From positions 1 to 36,670 of IMG/VR virus record IMGVR_UViG_3300037808_000363: 36,670 nucleotides of DNA; one strand, 5' to 3'. The stretch comes from a virus. Under the pieces are notes generated by a model, which saw only the letters and a list, made by a program, of their open reading frames with translations, did not search any database and was not told the origin of the DNA. Every line of letters starts with the position of its first letter. Positions within the stretch are counted from its first letter, which is position 1. A program made the translations under genes and the position numbers. Positions 1 to 7,738 of this stretch are shown in pieces.

Positions 1-127
1 CAAACTGATCAAGGCTTCTGCTCGTGACGCTACTCGCAAGGATCGTGACGATGCCGCAATGGAACTTGAGTTGTCTGCTGACGTTGAAAAACGAATTGGC
101 GTTGCACCTCGTGGTGTCTATCTGCCG
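1..127 (+). repeat. Terminal overlap with 36544-36670 (circular assembly)
   Basis: Bases 1-126 equal 36544-36669 exactly; the last base differs (G at 127, A at 36670), a silent change in a proline codon. This is the overlap of a circular or circularly permuted genome of 36,543 bp. Confidence 0.95.
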
Positions 128-1039
128 ATGGAAGTTATGGGATCGTGGGAAGGTAAGGAACAGTACGAGGAAAAACGTGCTGCATATGTTCGCGGCGAAA
201 AGCGTGATCTGAATGCTACCGACTTCTCAGGCGCAGGAGCTTTGATAGGGGTCGATTTTAGACCTAATCAGATGATTCCATTGCTTAGAAACGCAATGGC
301 CCTCACGCGGCTTAATGCGACCTATCTGGACGGTCTTGTTGGTGATGTCGCAATCCCGAAACAAACTGGCGCAGCAACTGCTGGCTGGGTTGGTTCTGAT
401 GGCGGCACAATCGGCGAATCTGATCAGACGGTTGGCATGGTCACTCTTACGCCGAGAACTGTTGGTGTATACACTGACTACTCTCGCCAGCTTCGGCTTC
501 AGTCATCACCTTCGGTTGAGAACTTTATCCGTCAGGATCTGGCGCAAGTTGTCGCGCTTGAGAAAGATAGAGCAGCGTTCCACGGTACTGGTACAAGCGG
601 TCAGCCCGTAGGTATTGAAAACACAACTGGGATTGGCACTCAAGCGTTTGCCACTGGATCAACTCCGACTCGTGCGGAGGTGGTTGGTATGCGAGGAGAC
701 ATCGCGTCTGCAAACGCCCTCACCGGATCATTGTCATTTGCGACAGAATCAACGGTCTACAGCAATATGCTTGATACTGTTGTCGATGCTGGCTCAGGAC
801 AATTCCTACTGAGTGAAAACGGCACTTTGCTGGGTCGACAATGCGTCGAATCTAATCAGATCACAGATGGTCAAATGTTTTTTGGCAACTTCAGTGACTT
901 GATGGTTGGCGAATGGGGCGGCTATGATTTGATGGTCGATCCTTTCACCGGAGCGACAGCGGGGAACGTCAGAATCTTGATTTTCCATTCGTGTGACATT
1001 GCAGTACGTCACGCCGAATCATTCACACTCGGTCAGTAG
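2..1039 (+). CDS. Major capsid protein, HK97 fold (3' part; gene crosses the window ends)
   Basis: This is the C-terminal 345 residues of the major head protein. The reading frame is open from base 2 and is continuous with the segment starting at 36281 through the terminal overlap, which makes a 433-residue protein. That length fits an HK97-type capsid protein with an N-terminal scaffolding domain. The capsid fold follows the proteolysed region, with a typical start near VAPRGVYLPMEV. It sits directly after portal and prohead protease, the standard HK97 order, so the assignment rests on context, length and general resemblance. An internal ATG at 59 would give a truncated product and is not the true start. 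Confidence 0.9.
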   Translation, partial: KLIKASARDATRKDRDDAAMELELSADVEKRIGVAPRGVYLPMEVMGSWEGKEQYEEKRAAYVRGEKRDLNATDFSGAGALIGVDFRPNQMIPLLRNAMALTRLNATYLDGLVGDVAIPKQTGAATAGWVGSDGGTIGESDQTVGMVTLTPRTVGVYTDYSRQLRLQSSPSVENFIRQDLAQVVALEKDRAAFHGTGTSGQPVGIENTTGIGTQAFATGSTPTRAEVVGMRGDIASANALTGSLSFATESTVYSNMLDTVVDAGSGQFLLSENGTLLGRQCVESNQITDGQMFFGNFSDLMVGEWGGYDLMVDPFTGATAGNVRILIFHSCDIAVRHAESFTLGQ

Positions 1040-1062
1040 ACCTAAATTTCGGGAGAAACGAA

Positions 1063-1491
1063 ATGTTACAGAAAAAAGATTTTGGGAACGAATCACCATT
1101 ACTGGGCTTGATCCCAGCGGTGATTACAGCTGACGGGACAGGAGCGACCTGTGATCTGATCGGGCATGATGCCTGTCAGATCAGTTGGAATGTTGGTAAT
1201 TCGGCAGACACGCTATCCTCAACCGTTTACATCGAACTTGAGGTTCAGACAAGCGATGATAATTCGACATGGGTTGCTGCTGCTGACGCTGATGTGTCAA
1301 CAACCGTGACGGGTACTAACACAGGTACTCGGGCTAAGATTGATGCACCAGCAGAAGATAGTGCTCTGTTTACGGCGGCATATCTTGGACGGGAGCGTTA
1401 TGTTCGGGGAGTGTTTAATTTGACAGGCACTCATTCCAGCGGTTGCGCGGTGAGTATGTCATACCAGAGGAGTCGCGCTAAATACGCATAA
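1063..1491 (+). CDS. Putative head decoration or capsid-associated beta-sandwich protein
   Basis: A 142-residue protein 23 bases after the capsid stop, with a good GGGAG ribosome site. I do not recognise a named family with certainty. It is rich in Thr, Ser, Val and Asp, with alternating patterns typical of beta sheet (YIELEVQTSDDNSTWV, then RYVRGVFNLTGTHSSG). The same pattern recurs in the C-terminal half of the tail-tube paralogue at 3707-4411, which suggests a shared surface-binding sandwich domain. Its position right after the capsid gene suggests a decoration protein; that role is inference. A hairpin at 1503-1534 follows it. Confidence 0.5.
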   Translation: MLQKKDFGNESPLLGLIPAVITADGTGATCDLIGHDACQISWNVGNSADTLSSTVYIELEVQTSDDNSTWVAAADADVSTTVTGTNTGTRAKIDAPAEDSALFTAAYLGRERYVRGVFNLTGTHSSGCAVSMSYQRSRAKYA

Positions 1492-1502
1492 GGTGCGAAA
1501 TG

Positions 1503-1534
1503 AATCGGGGCGGCTTTCGGGTCGCCCCTAATTC
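1503..1534 (+). terminator. Hairpin after capsid/decoration genes
   Basis: GGGGCGGC at 1507-1514 pairs with GTCGCCCC at 1521-1528 around a six-base loop, and flanking GAAT/ATTC extends the stem. No long T run follows, so it may be a weak terminator or an mRNA-stabilising element separating capsid from connector expression. It resembles the early-region hairpins. Confidence 0.55.
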
Positions 1535-1545
1535 GGAGAAAAAAA

Positions 1546-1800
1546 ATGGCAAAGTTTGTTAGGTTCAATGTCGCCTGTCGGGTTGACGGTGAACCGTATT
1601 CGATAGGCCAGCAAGTGATTATTGATGACATTCATTTTTTGCAATTGTCACGAATGACTCGTCGCCGTCAGTGCTATGTCACTGAAATAGAATTGCCAGA
1701 AGGCAATACAGCATCTGAAGAAAAGGCAGAAAAGCCAATCAAAAAACGCAGGAAACGAAAGGAGACCGCAAAATCGAAATCTCCAGAAACTGCTGATTGA
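1546..1800 (+). CDS. Small head-region protein with basic C-terminus
   Basis: An 84-residue protein preceded by GGAG. The first 45 residues (MAKFVRFNVACRVDGEPYS...) look like a small beta domain with a conserved Gly. The tail after about residue 55 is charged and lysine-rich (KKRRKRKETAKSK), so it may bind nucleic acid or be disordered. Its N-terminus resembles that of the 65-residue protein at 2411-2608 (MAKIRFNITTNFKGTEYRRG), which suggests a paralogous pair flanking the connector gene. The function is unknown. Confidence 0.6.
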   Translation: MAKFVRFNVACRVDGEPYSIGQQVIIDDIHFLQLSRMTRRRQCYVTEIELPEGNTASEEKAEKPIKKRRKRKETAKSKSPETAD

Positions 1801-2411
1801 TGATTCAGTTAATAACAATAACCGCGCCGACAACGGAGCCAATAACTACTGCGGAGGCAAAGGATCATCTGCGTGTCACGTTTTCAGACGACGACACATA
1901 CATTGATGCTCTAATCGCCACCGCAAGGCAGATCGTTGAGGCGAGATCGGGAATGCGTTTATTCAGCCAAACGGTTGAGCTACGCGCTGATTTTTGGTCT
2001 GAAATAGGGTTGTCTGATCCGCGTCGATCTGATCTGGTATCACTTCGAGTCGCCCCTGTTCAGTCGGTCAGTTCGGTTAAATATTATGATGATGATGATG
2101 TTGACACGACAATGACATCAAGCCTCTACTGGACTGATTTGAGTTCGGTGCCATGTCGGATTCAGGTAAAAAACGAATGGCCCAGCATCAACGACAGGGC
2201 TGGTAACATTCGAATCACGATGATTGCTGGATGGGCTACAACCGGAGCAATCCCCGAGATATTTAAGTCGGCAATAAAATTGCTTGTGGGTCATTATTAT
2301 GAAAACAGAGAGGAGGTGACTGATTTAAAATTGATGTCTATTCCAGAGGGCATCGACAGGCTTATATTCAATAATCCTGAATTCCATCACTATTCAACGG
2401 GGTCCATGTAA
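1800..2411 (+). CDS. Head-tail connector, gp6-like
   Basis: A 203-residue head completion protein. The N-terminus (ITTAEAKDHLRVTFSDDDTY, then IDALIATARQIVEARSG) is the signature of the phage gp6-like connector family (Phage_connect_1/QLRG type), whose members form a ring under the portal. The helical N-terminal part is followed by a beta-rich middle and a C-terminal helical segment. I chose the ATG at 1800, which overlaps the previous stop (TGATG); a TTG at 1797 is also in frame. It lies between capsid and head-tail adaptor genes, as in HK97-like phages. Confidence 0.8.
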   Translation: MIQLITITAPTTEPITTAEAKDHLRVTFSDDDTYIDALIATARQIVEARSGMRLFSQTVELRADFWSEIGLSDPRRSDLVSLRVAPVQSVSSVKYYDDDDVDTTMTSSLYWTDLSSVPCRIQVKNEWPSINDRAGNIRITMIAGWATTGAIPEIFKSAIKLLVGHYYENREEVTDLKLMSIPEGIDRLIFNNPEFHHYSTGSM

Positions 2412-2608
2412 TGGCTAAGATCCGTTTTAATATCACGACTAATTTCAAAGGCACCGAATATCGGCGCGGCGATGAAATGAATATGACAGAATCTGAGATT
2501 AAACTATTCGCTGGCACAGGCTCAAGCGGAATGCCCCACATAGTCAGGACTACGAAGGGAGGCAAGAATGGCTCGAAAGATGCTAAAAGCGGGTCAGCTT
2601 CGAAATAA
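2411..2608 (+). CDS. Small protein between connector genes, paralogue of the 1546 gene
   Basis: A 65-residue protein whose ATG overlaps the connector stop (TAATG). It shares the pattern MAK-x-RFN-x(6)-G-x-x-YxxG with the 84-residue protein upstream, then ends in a Gly/Ser/Lys-rich tail. Its last 41 bases overlap the start of the next gene. The function is unknown. The small beta fold and location suggest a minor structural or assembly role. Confidence 0.55.
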   Translation: MAKIRFNITTNFKGTEYRRGDEMNMTESEIKLFAGTGSSGMPHIVRTTKGGKNGSKDAKSGSASK

Positions 2609-2909
2609 AGTCACTGTTCAAGTCAACACAGATAGCCGCGATGCTTTCGGTGGCATTGTAAATTCTTGGGCTACCAGATTTATCTCATTCGCGTCCATCG
2701 ACCCAACGTCAGGTACTGAGCGTCTCGGCAGCGACAAAATAACCGCTGACCGCTCGTATGAAATTGTAATGCGAGCAAATCCTTCGTTGTCAGTATCACC
2801 GCAACACAGAATCAGCTGGGACTCCCGATTGTTTGATATTGAATCCGTTTCTAATTTTGAAGAAAGGGGTCATTTTCTGAAGATCGTGGCAACAGAGCGT
2901 GAAGTCTGA
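2568..2909 (+). CDS. Head-tail adaptor (SPP1 gp16-like, Phage_H_T_join)
   Basis: A 113-residue head completion (stopper-type) protein. The sequence LRNKVTVQVNTDSRDAFGGI with a following W, and the C-terminal FDIESVSNFEERGHFLKI, match the head-tail joining family that seals the portal-connector channel. The start at 2568 has a strong ribosome site (AAGGGAGG) that lies inside the preceding small gene. The gene is followed directly by a gp10-like neck gene with an ATG/TGA overlap, the usual order in HK97/SPP1-type phages. Confidence 0.8.
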   Translation: MARKMLKAGQLRNKVTVQVNTDSRDAFGGIVNSWATRFISFASIDPTSGTERLGSDKITADRSYEIVMRANPSLSVSPQHRISWDSRLFDIESVSNFEERGHFLKIVATEREV

Positions 2910-3316
2910 TGGTTAATATGAAGATAGAAGGCGGCAAGCATTTAGTTAAACAACTGAAAAAGTTGGACGCTGATTTAGAAAAATCAATCGGTGACAAAGC
3001 GGTTGCTGCTGGCGGGAGAGTTTATGCAAAAAATGTTCGGAAGGGCATTCCTTTGTCGAATGACGGGAACGACATACGCTTAAAGAAATCAGTTAAGGTT
3101 AAAAAAGCGAAGCGATCTAAGGCTCGGGGAATCATTCAATATTCTGTGGGCATAGTTGGCGAGGCTAGAAGATATGCCCATGTTTTTGAGTTTGGGTCTA
3201 AATACGTTACAGGAACTAGGCACTTCACTAAAACACTTGATACCTCAAAACAAGAAATACTTGATACAATGCTAAAAAAGCTCCGAGATGAACTCAAAAA
3301 GTGGGGCTTGTCGTAA
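2909..3316 (+). CDS. Neck/tail-completion protein, HK97 gp10-like
   Basis: A 135-residue basic protein. It begins with the family's characteristic helical start (KIEGGKHLVKQLKKLDADL) and contains KAVAAGGRVYAKNVRKGIP and a later YAHVFEFGSKYVTGTRHF, typical of HK97 gp10-like proteins, in which the residues before 'FGS' are well conserved. In this family it joins the head to the tail. The ATG at 2909 overlaps the preceding TGA; a second ATG lies at 2918. The 3' end overlaps the next start. Confidence 0.8.
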   Translation: MVNMKIEGGKHLVKQLKKLDADLEKSIGDKAVAAGGRVYAKNVRKGIPLSNDGNDIRLKKSVKVKKAKRSKARGIIQYSVGIVGEARRYAHVFEFGSKYVTGTRHFTKTLDTSKQEILDTMLKKLRDELKKWGLS

Positions 3317-3705
3317 TGGCTGAAGCGGAGACAGCGATAAAAAGTCTGCTGGAAACTCAAGTGGCCAATCTTGCAACGGCAACCTCGATATGGGCGATAC
3401 TTGCCCCTTCTGATGCTGCTAAACCATACCTGAGTTATGAGGTTTTGACTGAGCAACCCGTGAACGTGATGGGTCAGGAAACGGCACCAACTGAAGTTCT
3501 GTTCCAAGTAAATATATTCACAGACACGTTTCTGGAGACTGTAAACGTCACGAATGATGTCAGAACTGCACTGAATAGATATTCTGGAACTACTGGCTCG
3601 GTTGTCGTTCAGGATATATTTTATGAGAACAGAAACGATAATTTTGATGAATCGGATAATGACTATCAGCGCACATTAGATTTTAGAATGTGGTTCGAGG
3701 AATAA
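3316..3705 (+). CDS. Tail terminator/completion protein, DUF3168 family
   Basis: A 129-residue protein from the ATG at 3316 (TAATG overlap with the previous stop); an upstream GTG at 3301 would add five residues. The order MAEAETAIKSLLETQVANL ... AKPYLSYEVLTEQPV ... FQVNIFTDTFLETVNVTNDV fits DUF3168, the family of SPP1 gp17-like proteins that cap the tail tube at the head-proximal end. It sits immediately before the tail-tube genes, as expected. Confidence 0.8.
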   Translation: MAEAETAIKSLLETQVANLATATSIWAILAPSDAAKPYLSYEVLTEQPVNVMGQETAPTEVLFQVNIFTDTFLETVNVTNDVRTALNRYSGTTGSVVVQDIFYENRNDNFDESDNDYQRTLDFRMWFEE

Positions 3706-3706
3706 T

Positions 3707-4411
3707 ATGGGTACTCAAGTTATAAAAAATAAACCTTCTTGGTTGGGTGATTTAAACATCGGAGACTATGCCCACGCGCTTGCGATGGATTACGGGGCTG
3801 ATGCTGTAGATAACACAGTGCTGACTGACACGACCCACAGCAATGCTGGTGGGCTGTTGACGTTCGGGTTTAGCTGCGATGCTTATGCTGATTTTACGAA
3901 CGCTGATAGCACAGTGTTTGCTGATGTTGCTCAAGCTATTCCTCTCACATTTGCGACATCGAGCGGCGCTGATGACGAAGTTGCATATCTTATTAATGCT
4001 CGTCAAATATCAACAACTCCTATTTCTGGAGCAGTCGGGGAAATGGCGGGAATGAATATATCAGGAGGGGCAGCAGGTGGGCTGACCAGAGGTATTATTG
4101 AGTTTAATGCTAGCTCAACCAGTTCCAGCACCACCACAGGATCACAGTTGGGTGCCGTATCAGCATCTCAAAGTATTGTAGCCAACCTTCATGTAACTGC
4201 TGTGGTAGGCTCAACACTTGATGTAATCGTCCAGAGCGACGACAATAGCGGTTTTACAAGCCCGACAAACAGAATTACATTTTCTCAGGCAACGGGAATC
4301 ACATCTCAGCACCTGAGTTTGGCGGGAGCAATAACGGATGATTACTGGCGGTTGAGTTATACAATTGCTGGGGGTTCATTCACATTCGCGGTTGCCATAG
4401 GCATCGCATAA
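3707..4411 (+). CDS. Tail-tube protein paralogue with extra C-terminal beta domain
   Basis: A 234-residue protein in two parts. Residues about 20-140 align with the 135-residue protein that follows: YGADAVDNTVLTDTTHSNAG against YEADAVEDTNMGDTTHTQLG, and TPISGAVGEM against PPISGAVGEL. Residues about 145-234 form a second beta-sandwich-like region (LDVIVQSDDNSGFTSPTNRI) resembling the protein at 1063-1491. Known tail tubes can carry C-terminal Ig-like domains, as in lambda gpV. I infer that this is a decorated or minor tube subunit and that the next gene is the plain one; which is the major component cannot be told from sequence. Confidence 0.65.
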   Translation: MGTQVIKNKPSWLGDLNIGDYAHALAMDYGADAVDNTVLTDTTHSNAGGLLTFGFSCDAYADFTNADSTVFADVAQAIPLTFATSSGADDEVAYLINARQISTTPISGAVGEMAGMNISGGAAGGLTRGIIEFNASSTSSSTTTGSQLGAVSASQSIVANLHVTAVVGSTLDVIVQSDDNSGFTSPTNRITFSQATGITSQHLSLAGAITDDYWRLSYTIAGGSFTFAVAIGIA

Positions 4412-4425
4412 CGGAGGTCATTTAG

Positions 4426-4833
4426 ATGGCAACTTCAGTTTTAACGGACGCATCAGTAACTATAAACAGTGTTGATTTATCTGACCACGTGACATCAGTA
4501 TCAATCACTTATGAGGCAGATGCAGTTGAAGATACAAACATGGGCGACACTACGCACACGCAACTCGGTGGGCTATTAAATTACAGTGTTGATGTAGAAT
4601 TTTCGCAAGACTATGCAGCAAGCAAAGTTGACGCTACATTGTTTAGCTTGGTGGGTTCAACAACAACAGTTGTTTTAAAGCCAACTTCATCGGCTGTGAG
4701 TGCAACTAATCCGTCTTTTACAGGGACCATGCTTCTGACTAGCTATCCTCCGATCAGCGGCGCGGTTGGTGAATTGGCGACAGCGTCGGCGAGCTTTGTC
4801 TCAGCGGGGGCTCTTGCTAGAGCAACATCGTGA
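4426..4833 (+). CDS. Major tail-tube protein (short paralogue)
   Basis: A 135-residue protein with a clear GGAGGT ribosome site. It starts with a compact beta segment (VTINSVDLSDHVTSVSITYE) and shares the central and C-terminal motifs of the preceding gene, ending shortly after SGAVGELATASASFVSAG. The size, beta-rich composition and position just before the tail assembly chaperone support a tail-tube role. It has no C-terminal appendage, unlike its neighbour. Confidence 0.7.
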   Translation: MATSVLTDASVTINSVDLSDHVTSVSITYEADAVEDTNMGDTTHTQLGGLLNYSVDVEFSQDYAASKVDATLFSLVGSTTTVVLKPTSSAVSATNPSFTGTMLLTSYPPISGAVGELATASASFVSAGALARATS

Positions 4834-5183
4834 TGGAAGAGTTAAGCCTCGACGATCTAAAAAACTATACGGTTGAAGTTCATCCCGTAGAATTTTTAGG
4901 TAAGCAGGGATACATTCGATCACTGACGTTAGCTGGTCAGGAAACGATCAGCAAGCGTTACGCTGGCAAAGAAAATGACGAGGCCAATCTTTCAGACATA
5001 GTGTTTATGGTGACGTTGCTGCTTTGCGATTCAAAGGGTAATTTGATTTTTGAAACACCCGATCAGGGGGCAGAAATACTTGCTCGGCTACCGTCAGTTG
5101 ATTTGATGGCTTTGATTGACGTTGCAAATAAGATCAATGGCGTTGACGTTGAACACGAAAAAAAACTCTCAGCCGTGACCTAG
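4833..5183 (+). CDS. Tail assembly chaperone, gpG-like
   Basis: A 116-residue protein from the ATG at 4833 (TGATG overlap); a GTG at 4830 is also in frame. It begins LSLDDLKNYTVEVHPVEFLG and has a hydrophobic helix near FMVTLLLCDSKGNLIF. Position between tail tube and tape measure and the overlap with a second short frame identify it as the first tail chaperone, which in lambda-like systems binds the tape measure. Near the end the codons GAA AAA AAA contain a slippery run that allows -1 shifting into the next frame, giving a 181-residue fusion. Confidence 0.75.
   Translation: MEELSLDDLKNYTVEVHPVEFLGKQGYIRSLTLAGQETISKRYAGKENDEANLSDIVFMVTLLLCDSKGNLIFETPDQGAEILARLPSVDLMALIDVANKINGVDVEHEKKLSAVT
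5159..5165 (+). promoter_or_regulatory. Programmed -1 ribosomal frameshift site (A AAA AAA)
   Basis: Within an eight-A run at 5158-5165, the heptamer A AAA AAA is in the X XXY YYZ phase of the upstream frame. After a -1 slip, reading continues as ACT CTC AGC CGT GAC and so on. That frame is open to 5377 and contains the downstream ORF in phase. This is the arrangement used to make gpG-GT fusions in many siphophages. Confidence 0.8.
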
Positions 5184-5377
5184 CGTGTATGCTCAGAATT
5201 CGTTTAGCCAAAGAATTTGGTATGACACCTACTGAGGCTGGTAAAAGATTCACGGCGAAAGAAGTAGGTCAGATTTTGGCTTATGAAATGCTTGAACGAG
5301 AAAACGCAGAGCAACAGATGCGCGATAATGAGCTTAGAAACAAGGCATCGCAGCAACGCAGCTCCGCAACGGGGTAA
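5165..5377 (+). CDS. Tail assembly chaperone, frameshift extension (gpT-like part)
   Basis: This is the C-terminal part of the chaperone fusion, read in the -1 frame from 5165. It adds 70 residues: TLSRDLACMLRIRLAKEF, then GMTPTEAGKRFTAKEVGQIL and a charged helix. An ATG at 5189 lies within it but has no ribosome site, so independent translation is unlikely. The motif of an SR-x-L helix followed by a 'T-x-x-E-x-x-x-I-x-A-Y-E' helix is typical of second tail chaperones that recruit tube subunits to the tape measure. The tape-measure gene starts four bases after its stop. Confidence 0.75.
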   Translation, partial: TLSRDLACMLRIRLAKEFGMTPTEAGKRFTAKEVGQILAYEMLERENAEQQMRDNELRNKASQQRSSATG

Positions 5378-5381
5378 TTAA

Positions 5382-7103
5382 ATGGCTGTTATAGGCTCGC
5401 TGGTTGCAAACCTTGGGATGAATACCGCTCGTTTTGATGCGGGAATTCAAAAAGCTCAGGGAAGCATGAACAGGTTTTCACGCAAAGCGTCACGCTCATT
5501 CAATCGAATGAACAAATCAATGGGGATGCTCGGTGGCAGAATAGCTGCGGTTGGTGCTGTAGGATTTGGAGCATTGGTCAAAAACTCACTTGATACTGCT
5601 GACGCTATGCAGAAGTTGAGCATAAAAACTGGAGCGTCCGTTGGCGCTTTGTCTCAGCTAAAATTTGCTGGCGAGCAATCAGGCGTTGAATTCAAAACGC
5701 TGACAAAATCAATGGAGAAAATGACAAACGCTGTTGCTGAAGCAAAAGCGGGAGTTAGCACCTACGCAATAGCTTTCGACGCTCTCGGTGTAAATGTCGA
5801 AGGGCTGGCAAAGTTGAAACCTGAACAGCAGGTTGAAGTACTGGCAGACGCTTTTCAGCAGGTCACCGATCAGACTGACAAAACCGCGCTGGCTATGGAT
5901 CTATTCGGTGCGCGTGGGACACAGATGCTCCAGATGTTTAAAGATGGTTCTGGCGGCATCAGGGAGCTAAGGACAGAGGCTCATAATCTTGGGATAACAT
6001 TGTCACAAGAGGCCGCAAACGGCGCTGCTGATGCGAACGATGCTATCAATAGGGCTAAATCTGCAATGAGCGCGATGGCGCTTGAGTCTACAGTCAATCT
6101 TGCGCCAGCTATTGAAGACGTTGCAAACGATTTGTCAGACTTAATACCTCGGGCAGTAAACAGCGCATCAGAATCTTTCTTTGTTTTTCGAGAAAACAGC
6201 CTTCGGGTCATGTCATTCCTTGTTCAGAAATGGTCAGACTTTGCTGCGTTTGTTGGGAGCGCAATGGGTGCTGATACAGTTGGGAAAGAAATAAAAGAAA
6301 CCATAGCTAGAATCGATGAACTTAAAGAAGAAATGACTAACTTATCCCCATTGGATAAAAAATTGGTGGGTAATGTATTTGCTGAATCTTTAAAAAACGC
6401 AGAGAGTAAATTAGAAAACCTTGTTGCTGGAGATACCTTCGGCCAACAAATGGCAGAAAGCGCGGCGCAAGCAGAGTTGTTTGCTAGTGCATTGATGGTG
6501 TCAGCGGATGAAGCGCAAGCAGTGACACAAAAACTCACTGGCGTAAAAACTACTTTTAGTGAAATCAACGCAGAAGTTCCAGAACTGGTCGGAAGATATA
6601 AAGGGCTTTCCGCAGCCACGGAAGATTACAAAGAAAAAACAAAAGAGCTTGGCAAGGTAATCAAGGTGGATATTTTTGATCAATCAAAGAGTTTATTTCA
6701 ACAGATGCGTGATCAATGGAAATCTAATCTGGCGGGGATGCTTAACGATTGGATATCTGCTGGAATTGGGAAGTTATTTAAAAACATGTTTGGCGGCAAA
6801 TTTGGAAAATCAGGCGGGTTTTTCTCCACGCTGTTCGGGTTCGCCAGAGGGGGTTCGTTCGAGGTCGGTGGCGGCGGGGGTACTGATTCAAACTTGGTGG
6901 CGTTTAGAGCGACCAAAGGAGAAACAGTTAGCGTCAATCGCAGAGGCGAGAACGGCGGCGGTGGTGGCAGTGTTGTATTTCAAAACAGTTACGACTTCAG
7001 AGGCAGCACGTTAAGCGAACCAGAAGTTAGACAGATGATTGAGCAAAGCAACCGTATTACTCAGCGACAGATTCAAAACAAAATGATAAGGGGTCGGTTC
7101 TAA
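5382..7103 (+). CDS. Tail tape measure protein
   Basis: A 573-residue protein. It begins with a conserved phage tail motif (IGSLVANLGMNTARFDAGIQ), followed by a long helical region (GALVKNSLDTADAMQKLSIK, ALAMDLFGARGTQMLQM), hydrophobic segments, and a Gly-rich C-terminus with the common tape-measure ending DSNLVAFRATKGETVSV. At roughly 0.15 nm per residue this would give a tail of about 85 nm, short for a siphovirus; this is inference. The C-terminal region contains two poly-Gly stretches. The stop overlaps the next start (TAATG). Confidence 0.9.
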   Translation: MAVIGSLVANLGMNTARFDAGIQKAQGSMNRFSRKASRSFNRMNKSMGMLGGRIAAVGAVGFGALVKNSLDTADAMQKLSIKTGASVGALSQLKFAGEQSGVEFKTLTKSMEKMTNAVAEAKAGVSTYAIAFDALGVNVEGLAKLKPEQQVEVLADAFQQVTDQTDKTALAMDLFGARGTQMLQMFKDGSGGIRELRTEAHNLGITLSQEAANGAADANDAINRAKSAMSAMALESTVNLAPAIEDVANDLSDLIPRAVNSASESFFVFRENSLRVMSFLVQKWSDFAAFVGSAMGADTVGKEIKETIARIDELKEEMTNLSPLDKKLVGNVFAESLKNAESKLENLVAGDTFGQQMAESAAQAELFASALMVSADEAQAVTQKLTGVKTTFSEINAEVPELVGRYKGLSAATEDYKEKTKELGKVIKVDIFDQSKSLFQQMRDQWKSNLAGMLNDWISAGIGKLFKNMFGGKFGKSGGFFSTLFGFARGGSFEVGGGGGTDSNLVAFRATKGETVSVNRRGENGGGGGSVVFQNSYDFRGSTLSEPEVRQMIEQSNRITQRQIQNKMIRGRF

Positions 7104-7738
7104 TGCCTTCAGTTGTAGCATTTCCCGCAATTACCCCTAACGCTTCTGAAATGGGAATAATAACCAATAGCAAGCAATTTATTTCACCGCTAACGGGTTA
7201 CACCCAAACGGCAAGCAGGAAGGGCGGCAGATGGTTCCTTCGTATGACGTTCAGCAATCTGCAAGGCTCACAGCGTAGCGTGTTACGCGGCTATCTTGCT
7301 TTTATGGAAGGTCAAGTAAACCGTATTTCTGTTGGCGATCATAGCTATACAGGAGCCAGAGGCGCGCTAGGAGGTACACCGCTGGTCAACGGGGGAAGTC
7401 AGGTCGGGACATCGTTGATTACCAACGGTTGGCCAGCATCTACATTAGTTTTGAGGGCTGGTGATCTGTTTAGCTTTAGCAACGGGACATATAGCGAATT
7501 AAAACAGGTAACCAGTGACGGGACCAGCGATGCAAGCGGAAACCTTACGATATCTATTGCTCCAGAAATTCACACGTCACCAGCAACCACTGCGGCTATT
7601 GTCACAGCGTCACCCGTTGGCACGTTCATGTTGGCTTCGCCCACTATTAGCTGGACGAACAGACCTTCGCAGTCGGGCGGTGTATCGTCGCCTCTATCTG
7701 ATCTGTCTATTGATTTGCTTGAGGACATAGGAACATGA
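7103..7738 (+). CDS. Distal tail/baseplate protein, DUF2460-like position
   Basis: A 211-residue beta-rich protein immediately after the tape measure. The order of this gene, a DUF2163-like protein, an NlpC/P60-like protein and a large tip protein mirrors gene transfer agent genes g12-g15. It begins with a hydrophobic, proline-containing segment and ends with a region (ASPTISWTNRPSQSGGVSS) suited to packing in a hub ring. I assign it as a distal tail component mainly by position. The family match to DUF2460 is not certain. Confidence 0.6.
   Translation: MPSVVAFPAITPNASEMGIITNSKQFISPLTGYTQTASRKGGRWFLRMTFSNLQGSQRSVLRGYLAFMEGQVNRISVGDHSYTGARGALGGTPLVNGGSQVGTSLITNGWPASTLVLRAGDLFSFSNGTYSELKQVTSDGTSDASGNLTISIAPEIHTSPATTAAIVTASPVGTFMLASPTISWTNRPSQSGGVSSPLSDLSIDLLEDIGT

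Noticed and set aside
4480-4495. CACGTG in the tail-tube gene (GACCACGTGACA)
   Set aside because: Only the central hexamer matches parS; the arms are not symmetric and do not fit the consensus.
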